The translations under genes and the position numbers were made by a program. 23,310 nt of DNA from an uncultured Acetobacteraceae bacterium. Lineage in GTDB: Bacteria > Pseudomonadota > Alphaproteobacteria > Acetobacterales > Acetobacteraceae. Shown in pieces: positions 7,003 through 14,277 of the stretch. The stretch covers positions 1 through 23,310 of the forward strand of contig CALGVL010000290.1 of assembly GCA_937930165.1 (NCBI GenBank), written 5' to 3'. The notes beneath the pieces were generated by a model. The model saw only the letters and a list, made by a program, of their open reading frames with translations, made no database searches and was not told where the DNA came from. Within the stretch, counting starts at the first letter, position 1; every line of letters begins with the position of its first letter.

Positions 7003-7103
7003 TTCCGCCCTCCCCATCCGGCAGGTCCAACAAGGTACGGCCTCTTGCCGTTCCAATTCCTTCCTTGCCTGTCTAACCTGCATGCAGTGAAGGAGGCAGC
7101 GAC
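7003..7103. promoter_or_regulatory. Divergent promoter region between two cupin genes
   Basis: This 101-base gap must hold promoters for both directions. On the plus strand TCTAAC (7072-7077) is a possible -10 box, with the expected start at about 7084, inside a perfect 10-bp palindrome CTGCATGCAG (7078-7087). A strong ribosome site (AAGGAGG) then precedes ATG 7104. No good -35 box was found, and nothing convincing was seen for the minus strand. Confidence 0.35.
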
Positions 7104-7703
7104 ATGTCAGGGATCCGGCGCCTGCGCGACTTCGTGTGCGGCATGACGAGGCTGGCGGATGCAGGGGCGGATGAGCGCCGCTGGCTGACGGAGGGTGCGG
7201 ACCTCCTGCGCGGCCTGGTCGCCCAGGACGACTGGCTGCCGGAGGACTACGCCCAGCCCGGCCCGACCTACCGGCAATACCTGCTGCATTGCGACCCGGC
7301 GGAGCGCTTCTCCGTGGTGAGCTTCGTCTGGGGGCCGGGCCAGCGGACGCCGGTGCACAACCATACCGTCTGGGGCTTGGTCGGGATGCTGCGGGGCGAG
7401 GAGGTCTCCACCGAGATGCAGCCCGGCGCCCCCGGCGAGCCCATGCGCCCGGGTCGCGTGGACCGGCTGCACCCGGGCGAGGTGGTGGCGATCAGCGCCG
7501 ATACCTACGACATCCACATGGTGGAGAATGCCTGGTCCGACCGGACCAGCATCAGCATCCATGTCTATGGCGGGAATATTGGCGCCATTCCCCGCAGCGT
7601 CTTCGATCCCGCCACGGGGGCGCAGAAGCGTTTCATCTCCGGCTACACGAATGCCGCAGTCCCGAATCTTTGGGACCGCAGCCAGGAAATGCTGGCAGCC
7701 TGA
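7104..7703 (+). CDS. Cysteine dioxygenase-family thiol dioxygenase, probably 3-mercaptopropionate type
   Basis: 199 residues. The iron-binding facial triad is visible as H85 and H87 (TPVHNHTVWG) and H138 (YDIHMVEN). The outer-sphere Ser-His-Tyr triad is S151, H153 and Y155 (SISIHVYGG). Spacings agree with those I recall for the Pseudomonas and Azotobacter 3-mercaptopropionate dioxygenases, offset by four residues. This places Q58 (YRQYLLHCD) at the position where those enzymes have Gln instead of the substrate-binding Arg of cysteine dioxygenase. The likely reaction is O2-dependent oxidation of a small thiol carboxylate to its sulfinate in the cytoplasm. Cysteine as substrate cannot be excluded. 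AAGGAGG precedes ATG 7104. A strong GC hairpin follows the stop. Confidence 0.87.
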   Translation: MSGIRRLRDFVCGMTRLADAGADERRWLTEGADLLRGLVAQDDWLPEDYAQPGPTYRQYLLHCDPAERFSVVSFVWGPGQRTPVHNHTVWGLVGMLRGEEVSTEMQPGAPGEPMRPGRVDRLHPGEVVAISADTYDIHMVENAWSDRTSISIHVYGGNIGAIPRSVFDPATGAQKRFISGYTNAAVPNLWDRSQEMLAA

Positions 7704-7710
7704 GCCGGCC

Positions 7711-7735
7711 GGGGCGGGGGTGCCGCCCCCGCCCC
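7711..7735. terminator. Bidirectional terminator hairpin between convergent genes
   Basis: GGGGCGGGGG (7711-7720) and CCCCCGCCCC (7726-7735) form a perfect 10-bp stem with a 5-base loop. It lies in the 38-base gap between the dioxygenase stop (7703) and the livM stop (7742), so it can serve both strands. Confidence 0.65.
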
Positions 7736-7741
7736 TCCTCC

Positions 7742-8740
7742 TTATAGCTTCACCTTCAGGAGATTGGCGATCTCGCCGACGATTCCGCGGCGGAAGGCGA
7801 GTACGCAGGCGACAAAGATCGCACCCTGGATCACCGTGACCCAGGCGCCCATCTCCGCCAGGTAGTTCTGCATGGTCACGATCACCGCCGCGCCGACCAC
7901 CGGTCCGAAGACGGTGCCGAGACCGCCCACCAGCGTCATCAGCACCACCTCGCCACTCATGGCCCAGTGCACGTCGGTCAGGGTGGCGATTCCGAAGACC
8001 AGTGACTTGGTCGCCCCGGCAATCCCGGCGAGGCCGGCGGACAGGATGAAGGCCATCAGCTTGAAGTCATCCGTCCGGTAGCCAAGCGAGGTGGCACGCG
8101 GCTCATTTTCCCGGATTGCCTTCAGCACCTGGCCGAAGGGCGAGTGAATGATGCGATGGATCAGCAGGAAGCCGGCCAGGAAGATGGCGGCGGTGAACCA
8201 GTACATCGTCATGTCGTTCGACAGGTCGACGATGCCCAGGAAGCTGCCGCGCGGAATGGCCTGGATGCCGTCCTCACCGCCGGTGAAGGGCGCCTGGACG
8301 CAGAAGAAATAGACCATCTGCGCCAGCGCCAGGGTGATCATGGCGAAATAGATCCCCTGGCGGCGAATGGCGATCCAGCCACCGACCACGCCCATCGCCG
8401 CCGCGACGACCCCGCCCATGATGATGGCGAGCACCGGCGTCACCCCCCAGGCTTTCGCTACATAACCCGTGATATAGGCCCCCATGCCGAAATAGGCGGC
8501 ATGGCCGAAGGAAAGCAGGCCGACATAGCCGATCAGCAGGTTGAAGGCACAGGCGAAGAGCGCGAAGCAGAGCAGCTTCATCACGAAGACAGGGTAGAGG
8601 ACGAAGGGCGCCACCAGAATGAAGGCGACCAACGCCAAGACACCCACGAGCTGGGAGCGGGAGAAGCCCCAGACTCCCTCCCCGGCCCTTACCTGCTCTC
8701 GCATGGCGGCGTTTGTCAGGGTGGTTGCGGTATCGGCCAT
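7742..8740 (-). CDS. livM: Branched-chain amino acid-type (HAAT) ABC transporter permease LivM
   Basis: 332 residues. After a 30-residue soluble N-terminus come about 8-10 transmembrane helices typical of LivM (PF02653). Signature stretches are LLIGYVGLLSFGHAAYFGMG, GIYFAMITLALAQMVYFF and TGGEDGIQAIPRG. The cytoplasmic coupling loop is LKAIRENEPRATSLGYR, and a late segment reads GEVVLMTLVGGLGTVFGPVVGA. It forms the inner-membrane channel with LivH and is driven by the LivG/LivF ATPases encoded at the promoter end of the same operon. ATG 8740 follows the livH stop by two bases, with GGAGGG inside the end of livH as ribosome site. A longer in-frame extension into livH exists but is only a shadow of that gene. 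The transported substrate is unknown. Confidence 0.93.
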   Translation of the reverse strand: MADTATTLTNAAMREQVRAGEGVWGFSRSQLVGVLALVAFILVAPFVLYPVFVMKLLCFALFACAFNLLIGYVGLLSFGHAAYFGMGAYITGYVAKAWGVTPVLAIIMGGVVAAAMGVVGGWIAIRRQGIYFAMITLALAQMVYFFCVQAPFTGGEDGIQAIPRGSFLGIVDLSNDMTMYWFTAAIFLAGFLLIHRIIHSPFGQVLKAIRENEPRATSLGYRTDDFKLMAFILSAGLAGIAGATKSLVFGIATLTDVHWAMSGEVVLMTLVGGLGTVFGPVVGAAVIVTMQNYLAEMGAWVTVIQGAIFVACVLAFRRGIVGEIANLLKVKL

Positions 8741-8742
8741 GG

Positions 8743-9627
8743 TCAGGCCCTCCCGAACAGGCCAGCCGGCCGCGCAAGCAGCACGATGGCCATGATGACG
8801 AAGATGACGGTGGCGGAGGCTTCCGGCCAGAAGACCTTGGTAAGGCCCTCGACGATGCCGAGGCCGAAGCCGGTCACGATGGAGCCCAGGATGGAGCCCA
8901 TGCCGCCGATCACCACCACCGCGAAGACCACGATGATGAGGTTCGTGCCCATCTGCGGGTTCACCGAATAGATCGGAGCCGCCAGCACGCCGCCGATGGC
9001 GGCGAGCGCCACACCGGCGCCATAGGTCAGCGTGACCATGCGCGGGACGTTCACGCCGAAGGCCTGGACCAGCGCCGCGTTCTCCGTCGCCGCGCGGAGA
9101 TAGGCGCCGAGCCGGGTCTTCTCGATCAGCAGCCAGGTCGCGAGGCAGAGGATGAGCGCCGCGATCACCACCCAGCCGCGATAGACCGGCAGGAACATGA
9201 AGCCGAGATCCCAGGCGCCCGCCAGCTCCGGCGGGATGCGGTAGGGCATGCCGGAGGAGCCGAACTCGTTGCGGAAGATGCCTTCGATGATCAGGGCAAG
9301 GCCGAAGGTGAGCAACAGGCCATAGAGGTGATCCAGCTTGTACAATCGGCTGATCATCAGCCGTTCCATCACCACCCCCGTGAAGCCGACGATGATGGGC
9401 GCCAGCAGCAGCGCCCACCAGTAGCCGAGCCCTGCCCATTCCAGCAGCATCCAGGCTGCGAAGGCGCCCATCATGAATTGGGCGCCATGGGCGAAGTTGA
9501 TGATGTTCAGCAGGCCAAAGATCACCGCGAGGCCGAGCGACAGCATCGCGTAAAAGGCGCCGTTGATGAGACCGAGCAGCAACTGCCCGAAGAGCAGCGG
9601 TGCCGGGATGCCGAAGATTTCGTCCAT
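8743..9627 (-). CDS. livH: Branched-chain amino acid-type (HAAT) ABC transporter permease LivH
   Basis: 294 residues, all hydrophobic helices, with the LivH hallmarks GLINGAFYAMLSLGLAVIFG, NIINFAHGAQFMMGAF and DHLYGLLLTFGLALIIEG. The coupling loop LRAATENAALVQAFGVN and the late segment VVVIGGMGSILGSIVTGFGL are also present. It pairs with LivM to form the membrane channel. It lies 29 bases after the last binding-protein gene and two bases before livM, so it belongs to the eight-gene operon starting at 15793. The start ATG 9627 has a modest ribosome site (AGGA). The alpha-helical start MDEIFGIPAPLLFGQLLLGL matches family N-termini well, so the start is probably right. Confidence 0.93.
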   Translation of the reverse strand: MDEIFGIPAPLLFGQLLLGLINGAFYAMLSLGLAVIFGLLNIINFAHGAQFMMGAFAAWMLLEWAGLGYWWALLLAPIIVGFTGVVMERLMISRLYKLDHLYGLLLTFGLALIIEGIFRNEFGSSGMPYRIPPELAGAWDLGFMFLPVYRGWVVIAALILCLATWLLIEKTRLGAYLRAATENAALVQAFGVNVPRMVTLTYGAGVALAAIGGVLAAPIYSVNPQMGTNLIIVVFAVVVIGGMGSILGSIVTGFGLGIVEGLTKVFWPEASATVIFVIMAIVLLARPAGLFGRA

Positions 9628-9656
9628 GCGGTCCTGCTATCCTTGACCCAAGCGTT

Positions 9657-10886
9657 CTAGCTGCGCACCAGCGGGCACCCACCCTCGGAGAGGGGCCGGA
9701 AGGCCTCCTCCGCCGGGGTGGTGGCAACCAGCTTGTAGTAGTCCCAGGGTTCCTTGCTCTCGGCCGGGCTCTTCACCTCGAAGAGGAAGGAGGGATGGAG
9801 CTTGCGCCCGTCCTCCCGGATCCGGCCTTGGCCGAAGGCATCGTCATCCGTGGGCATCGCCTTCATGCGTGCCACGACATCGGTGCCCGAAGCCTTTGCT
9901 GCGGCGACACCCATATCCGCCACTGCCTTCAGGTAATGGAGGGTGACACCATAGCAGCCGGCATGCACCATGGCGGGCATGGCGCGGTTCGGCATCTTCG
10001 GCTGCACGCGCTTGCCGAAGGCACGGGTGCGGTCGTTGAGCCCCCAATAGAAGCTCTCAGTCAGCAGCAGGCCCTGGCCAGTCTCCAGGCCGAGGGCATG
10101 CACATCGACCAGCCCCATCAGCAGCGCGGCAAAGCGCATCGACTTGTTCAGGCCGAACTCCCTCCCCTGCTTGATGCAGTTCACCGTGTCGCCGCTGGCA
10201 TTGGCGAGGCCGAGCACCTTCGCCCGGCTGGCCTGTGCCTGCAGCAGGAAGGAGGAGAAGTCGGTGGTCGAGGGGAAGGGATAGCGCGCCGCGCCGAGCA
10301 CCTTCCCGCCAGCCTCCTCGACGAAGCGGGTAGCGTCGCGCTGCAGCGCGTGGCCGAAGGCGTAGTCGGCGGTGACGAAATACCAAGTATTGCCGCCCGC
10401 CTTGGTCAACGCACCTGCCAGGCCCTTCGACAGCATGTAGGTGTCATAGGTCCAGTGCACGAAATTCGGGTTGCAGTGGGCCCCCGTCAGCTCCGTCACC
10501 GCGGCACCGGAATTGAGGAAGACCTTGTTCTTCTCCTTGGCGATCTGCGTGATCGCGAGCGCGACCGAGGAGGTGGGGACATCGATGATCGCATCCACGC
10601 CCTGGTCGTACCACTGCCGCGCGAGATTGGCGCCGACATCCGGCTTGTTCTGGTGGTCGGCCTGCAGCACCTCCACCTGGAAGCCCTTATTGCCGAATTC
10701 CTGCACCGCCTGCTGCGTGCAAACCACGCTGCCTGGGCCGGTCGAGTCACGGTAGGGCCCGGACATGTCCGTCAGCACGCCGATACGAATGGTGTTCGCC
10801 TGCGCCCGGAGGGGCGAGAAGCCGCCGAGGGCGGCGGCAGTCGTCCCGGCAGCAAGCAGTTGGCGGCGGCTGAGCGGCATTGGCAT
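9657..10886 (-). CDS. Periplasmic substrate-binding protein of the HAAT transporter (tandem copy 1)
   Basis: 409 residues, type I periplasmic binding protein (Peripla_BP_6/LivJ-like). The leader carries a twin-arginine motif (SRRQLLAAG) and probable cleavage after LRA at residue 28. The mature protein opens NTIRIGVLTDMSGPYRD and contains DHQNKPDVGANLARQWYD (77-94) and DVPTSSVALAI (102-112). Further on are TADYAFGHALQRD (172-184), LTESFYWGLNDRTRAF (275-290) and a shared C-terminus EGGCPLVRS. It should capture a ligand for LivHM, but its specificity cannot be read. It is the copy nearest livH and is intact, with three paralogues directly upstream. The start is ATG 10886 or the ATG two codons later; GGGAG lies just upstream of both. 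Homology to copies 3 and 4 is obvious over the full length. Confidence 0.93.
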   Translation of the reverse strand: MPMPLSRRQLLAAGTTAAALGGFSPLRAQANTIRIGVLTDMSGPYRDSTGPGSVVCTQQAVQEFGNKGFQVEVLQADHQNKPDVGANLARQWYDQGVDAIIDVPTSSVALAITQIAKEKNKVFLNSGAAVTELTGAHCNPNFVHWTYDTYMLSKGLAGALTKAGGNTWYFVTADYAFGHALQRDATRFVEEAGGKVLGAARYPFPSTTDFSSFLLQAQASRAKVLGLANASGDTVNCIKQGREFGLNKSMRFAALLMGLVDVHALGLETGQGLLLTESFYWGLNDRTRAFGKRVQPKMPNRAMPAMVHAGCYGVTLHYLKAVADMGVAAAKASGTDVVARMKAMPTDDDAFGQGRIREDGRKLHPSFLFEVKSPAESKEPWDYYKLVATTPAEEAFRPLSEGGCPLVRS

Positions 10887-10898
10887 TTCTCCCCTGTT

Positions 10899-11606
10899 TC
10901 AGCTTTGCACCAGCGGGCAATGGCCCTCGCCCGTCGGGCGGAAGGCCTCGCCCACCGGCATCGTCGGTAGCAGCTTGTCGTAGTCCGACGGCGCCTTGCT
11001 CTCCTCCGGGCGCTTCACCTCGAAGAGATGGGCGGGGCAGAGCTTGCGTCCGTTCTCGCGGATCCGACCCCGGCCGAAGACGTCGTCCGCGGTGATGAAA
11101 AACCGGTTGTCGCCGTTGGCCTTCCTCATGGCGCCGATGGACCTCGCCAGCATGGAGGTGCCGCGCATCCAGAAGATCGCATTCGGCGTGGATTGAGGCC
11201 CCGTCCGGTCGGAGGTCGCGGCGCCGCGATCGATACAGGCCGTGTTCTTCTCCTGCGTGACTTGGCTGACCACCAGCACGACCGAGGAGGTCGGCAGGTT
11301 GAGGATCGTGTCCGCACCATCCCGGTCATACCACTGCCGTGCGAGATTGGCGCCGACATCCGGCGTGTTCTGACGGTCGGTGGAGATCGCCCCGGCATCG
11401 AACGCACAACAGCCGAATTCCTGCACCGCCCGCTGCGTGCAGGCGGTGCCATAGGGGCCGCTGATGTCCCGATACGGGCCGGACTGGTCGTTCGGCACGC
11501 CGGTGCGGATAGTGTTGGCGACCTGTGCATGAGACTGCCGCGGGACCACCGGCAGCGGCGTGGCGCCGGCGCTGGCGGTCATCAGGCTGCGGCGGGTGAT
11601 CTCCAT
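10899..11606 (-). pseudogene. Internally deleted substrate-binding protein (tandem copy 2), one-lobed remnant
   Basis: 235 residues against 409-412 in its three sisters. Residues 1-178 align with the first part (leader with TRRSLM, then NTIRTGVPNDQSGPYRD, TPDVGANLARQWYD, LPTSSVVLVV, FITADDVFG). The next residues RGRIRENGRKLCPAHLFEVK align with the region beginning at about 353 of copy 1. The segment missing in between, 174 codons, is most of the second lobe and the ligand-facing hinge. Many otherwise invariant positions are changed (NKGF to CCAF, DHQNKPD to DRQNTPD, QWYDQG to QWYDRDG), which suggests relaxed constraint. The frame is still open and a ribosome site (AAGGA) remains, so a short exported protein may be made. 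I consider a functional binding protein unlikely; a decoy or single-lobe role cannot be excluded. Confidence 0.8.
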
Positions 11607-11632
11607 GCATTTTTCCTTCCCGGTCGCCCACC

Positions 11633-11659
11633 CCGGGCAGGAGCAATGCTCCCGCCCGG
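11633..11659 (-). terminator. Strong hairpin between binding-protein copies 3 and 2
   Basis: On the minus strand CCGGGCGGGAG and CTCCTGCCCGG form an 11-bp stem with one G-T wobble and a 5-base loop, 9 bases after the stop of copy 3. No T tract follows. In the middle of an operon this is better read as a partial terminator or an RNA-stabilising/processing hairpin than as a full stop. Confidence 0.5.
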
Positions 11660-11668
11660 CCTACGCGG

Positions 11669-12898
11669 TCAACTGCGGACCAGCGAGCACCCCCCTTCGT
11701 TCAGGGGACGGAAGGCCTCCCCTGGCGGCGTAGTCTGCAGCAGCTTGTAGTAGTCCCATGGGCCCCGGCTCTCGTCCGGGCGCTTCACCTCGAAGAGATA
11801 AGCGGGGCAGAGCTTGCGCCCGTCGGGCCGGATACTGCCTGAACCGAAGGCGTCATCTTCCGTCGGCATGGCCTTCATGCGGTTCACGACCTCCGTGCCC
11901 GAAGCCTTGGAGGCAGCCACACCCATGTCGGCAATCGCCTTCAGGTAGTGCAGCGTCGCCGAATAGCAGCCGGCATGGATCATGTTCGGATAGAGGTTGG
12001 GCATCTTCGGCAGGACGCGCCGGGTGAAGGCGCGGGTCCTGTCGTTCAGGTCCCAATAGAAGCTCTCGGTGCAGACCAGCCCCTGCCCGGTCTCCAGCCC
12101 GATCGAATGCACATCGGTGATGAACATCAGCAGCGCCGCGATCTTGGTGCCGCGCCTCGTGATGCCGAATTCCGCCGCCTGCTTCACGCAATTGATGGTG
12201 TCCGAGCCGGCATTGGCCAGGCCGATGACCTTCGGCCGCGCCGCCTGCGCCTGCACCAGGAAGGAGGAGAAATCGGTCGTGCCCGGGAAAGGCGTGCGGA
12301 CCGCACCCAGGACACGGCCGCCTGCCGCCTTCACGAAATTACCGGTATCCCGCTCCAGCGCATGGCCGAAGGCGTAATCGGCGGTAATGAAGAACCAGCT
12401 GTCGCCGCCGGCCTTCACCATGGCGCCGCCGGTGGACTTCGCCAGCATGTAGGTGTCGTAGGCCCAGTGGATCATGGTCGGCGCGCATTGCGCCCCGGTC
12501 AGATCCGAGGTGGCCGAGCCCACATTGATGCAGACCTTGTTCTTCTCACGGGCCACATTGTTCACGGCGAGCCCGACCGAGGAGGTGGGCACGTCCAGGA
12601 TCATATCGACTCCCTGGTCGTACCACTGCCGGGCGATGTTCACGCCGACATCCGGCTTGTTCTGGTGGTCAGCGAAGATCAGCTCGACATTGAAGCCCTT
12701 GTTGCCGAATTCGGCGATCGCCTGCTGCGCGCAGGCGACGGAGCTGGGCCCGGTATTGTCCTTGTAGGTGCCCGACTGGTCGTTGAGCACGCCGATGCGG
12801 ATCGTATTGGCCGACTGCGCCCGGGATAGCCGTGGCAGCGAAGCCGCGGCAGCGGCCGAGACCGCCGTGGAAAGCAATGTACGCCTTCTCAGTTCCAT
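11669..12898 (-). CDS. Periplasmic substrate-binding protein of the HAAT transporter (tandem copy 3)
   Basis: 409 residues, intact. The leader has RRRTLLSTA and an Ala-rich core with probable cleavage after SRA at residue 27, so it is a Tat-like exported protein. The mature part starts NTIRIGVLNDQSGTYKD. It carries the same landmarks as copies 1 and 4: DHQNKPDVGVNIARQWYD, DVPTSSVGLAV, TADYAFGHALERD, PFPGTTDFSSFLVQAQ, CTESFYWDLNDRTRAF and a C-terminal EGGCSLVRS. It is expected to deliver a ligand to the LivHM channel. It differs from copy 1 throughout the ligand-facing regions, so the two may bind different compounds. The deleted copy 2 shares its KLCPA(Y/H)LFEVKRP segment. ATG 12898 has AGGAG about 10 bases upstream. 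Hairpins lie in the gaps on both sides of this gene. Confidence 0.93.
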   Translation of the reverse strand: MELRRRTLLSTAVSAAAAASLPRLSRAQSANTIRIGVLNDQSGTYKDNTGPSSVACAQQAIAEFGNKGFNVELIFADHQNKPDVGVNIARQWYDQGVDMILDVPTSSVGLAVNNVAREKNKVCINVGSATSDLTGAQCAPTMIHWAYDTYMLAKSTGGAMVKAGGDSWFFITADYAFGHALERDTGNFVKAAGGRVLGAVRTPFPGTTDFSSFLVQAQAARPKVIGLANAGSDTINCVKQAAEFGITRRGTKIAALLMFITDVHSIGLETGQGLVCTESFYWDLNDRTRAFTRRVLPKMPNLYPNMIHAGCYSATLHYLKAIADMGVAASKASGTEVVNRMKAMPTEDDAFGSGSIRPDGRKLCPAYLFEVKRPDESRGPWDYYKLLQTTPPGEAFRPLNEGGCSLVRS

Positions 12899-12935
12899 CC
12901 TGAACGTCTCCTTGTTGCTCCCCTGCGTACTCCTG

Positions 12936-12963
12936 GGGCCGGTGCGGCAGTGCCGCCCGACCC
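12936..12963. terminator. Interrupted hairpin between binding-protein copies 4 and 3
   Basis: GGGCCGG, a bulged T and GCGGC pair across an AGT loop with GCCGC, CCG, A and CCC. The stem has one bulge and one C/A mismatch. A T-rich stretch (12964-12972) follows on the plus strand, that is, the A-rich side for the operon's own transcript. It may therefore be a stabilising or attenuating hairpin rather than a classical terminator of the minus-strand operon. Confidence 0.35.
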
Positions 12964-12987
12964 TTCTTTTTCTTGGAGTATTTCAGA

Positions 12988-14226
12988 CTAGCTGCGCACC
13001 AGCGAGCACCCCCCTTCCTTCAGCGGACGGAATGCCTGATCCGGCGGCGTGGTGACGAGCAGCTTGTAGTAGTCCCAGGCTCCCTTGCTCTCTTCGGGCT
13101 TCTTGACCTCGAAGAGATACACCGGGTGCAGCTTGCGCCCATCCTCGCGGATGCTGCCTGCGCCGAAGGCGTCATCCTCCGTCGGCATGGCCTTCATGCG
13201 GGCGACCGTCGCGGCGCCGCTTTTCTTCGCCTGCTGCACGCCCATATCCGCCACCACCTTCAGGTAGTGCAGGGCAGCCGAATAGCAGCCGGCCTGGACC
13301 ATGCCGGGGCGCAGCTCTGAAGGCATCTTCGGCAGGACGCGCTGGGTGAAGGCGCGGGTGCGGTCGTTCAGGTCCCAGTAGAAGCTCTCGGTGCAGACCA
13401 GGCCCTGCGCGGTCTGCAGGCCGAGGGAATGCACGTCGGAGATGAACATCAGCAGCCCGGCCAGCTTGATGCCGCGCCGGGTGAGGCCGAATTCCGCCGC
13501 CTGCTTGATGGAGTTGATGGTGTCGCCGCCCGCATTGGCCAGGCCGATCACCTTGGCCCGGCTGGCCTGCGCCTGCAGCAGGAAGGCGGAGAAGTCGCTG
13601 GTGCCCGGGAAGGGCGTGCGCACCGAACCGAGAACCCGGCCGCCCGCCCGCTTCACGAATTCGGTGGTATCACGCTCCAGCGCATGACCGAAGGCGTAGT
13701 CCGCGGTGACGAAGAACCAGGTATCGCCGCCTGCCTTCACCATGGCGCCGCCGGTGGAATTCGCCAGCATCCAGGTGTCGTAGGTCCAATGGATGGTATT
13801 GGGCGTGCAGGCGGAGCCGGTCAGGTCGCTGGTCGCGGGGCCGGAGGCAAGGAAGATCTTGTCCTTCTCGCGCGCCACATTGCTGACCGCCAGCGCGACG
13901 GAGCTGGTGGGCACGTCAATGATGACGTCGACGCCGTCCTGGTCGAACCACTGCCGCGCGAGATTGGCGCCGACATCCGGCTTGTTCTGGTGATCGCCGA
14001 AGATCACCTCGACATTGAAGCCCTTGCTGCCGAGATCCTGGATCGCCTGCCGCACGCAGGCGACGCTGCCTGGGCCGCCGATGTCGCGGTACAGCCCGGA
14101 CATGTCGTTCAGCACGCCGATCTTGACGCTGTTCGCGCCCTGTGCCCGGGCCGGGCGCCAGGGCGACATCCCCAGCGCCGGCACGGCGGCGGCGCCGGTC
14201 AGGAATGTGCGGCGATCAATGGCCAT
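12988..14226 (-). CDS. Periplasmic substrate-binding protein of the HAAT transporter (tandem copy 4)
   Basis: 412 residues, intact, and the first of the four binding-protein genes in transcription order. The leader DRRTFLTGAAAV is a good twin-arginine motif with probable cleavage after ARA at residue 28. The mature protein begins NSVKIGVLNDMSGLYRD. Landmarks shared with its sisters are DHQNKPDVGANLARQWFDQD, DVPTSSVALAV, TADYAFGHALERD, PFPGTSDFSAFLLQAQASRA, CTESFYWDLNDRTRAF and EGGCSLVRS. The extra residue in QWFDQDG is shared only with the deleted copy 2. Its place directly after livF, with GGGAGAGGA before ATG 14226, probably gives it the highest expression of the array. The ligand is unknown; an aromatic, dicarboxylic or amino acid is possible from the family. 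Confidence 0.93.
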   Translation of the reverse strand: MAIDRRTFLTGAAAVPALGMSPWRPARAQGANSVKIGVLNDMSGLYRDIGGPGSVACVRQAIQDLGSKGFNVEVIFGDHQNKPDVGANLARQWFDQDGVDVIIDVPTSSVALAVSNVAREKDKIFLASGPATSDLTGSACTPNTIHWTYDTWMLANSTGGAMVKAGGDTWFFVTADYAFGHALERDTTEFVKRAGGRVLGSVRTPFPGTSDFSAFLLQAQASRAKVIGLANAGGDTINSIKQAAEFGLTRRGIKLAGLLMFISDVHSLGLQTAQGLVCTESFYWDLNDRTRAFTQRVLPKMPSELRPGMVQAGCYSAALHYLKVVADMGVQQAKKSGAATVARMKAMPTEDDAFGAGSIREDGRKLHPVYLFEVKKPEESKGAWDYYKLLVTTPPDQAFRPLKEGGCSLVRS

Positions 14227-14277
14227 TCTTGTCCTCTCCCCAATTCGGCGGCCCAGTTTGCTGGTGCCGCGGCGTCC

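Noticed and set aside
8144..9660. Plus-strand open frames opposite livH and livM
   Set aside because: Charged, low-complexity translations (runs of Glu, Asp, His, Gln) typical of the complement of membrane-protein genes.
7742..9727. A 661-residue minus-strand frame suggesting another fused permease
   Set aside because: Only the part from 8740 down is LivM. The upstream half is the wrong frame of livH, which has its own complete frame (9627-8743) ending two bases before livM. The fusion exists only in the other operon.
9657..14226. Tandem receptor genes as a possible CRISPR-like or transposon-driven repeat
   Set aside because: The repeat unit is a whole gene of about 1.3 kb with diverged sequence. 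There are no insertion-sequence ends, target duplications or short regular spacers.
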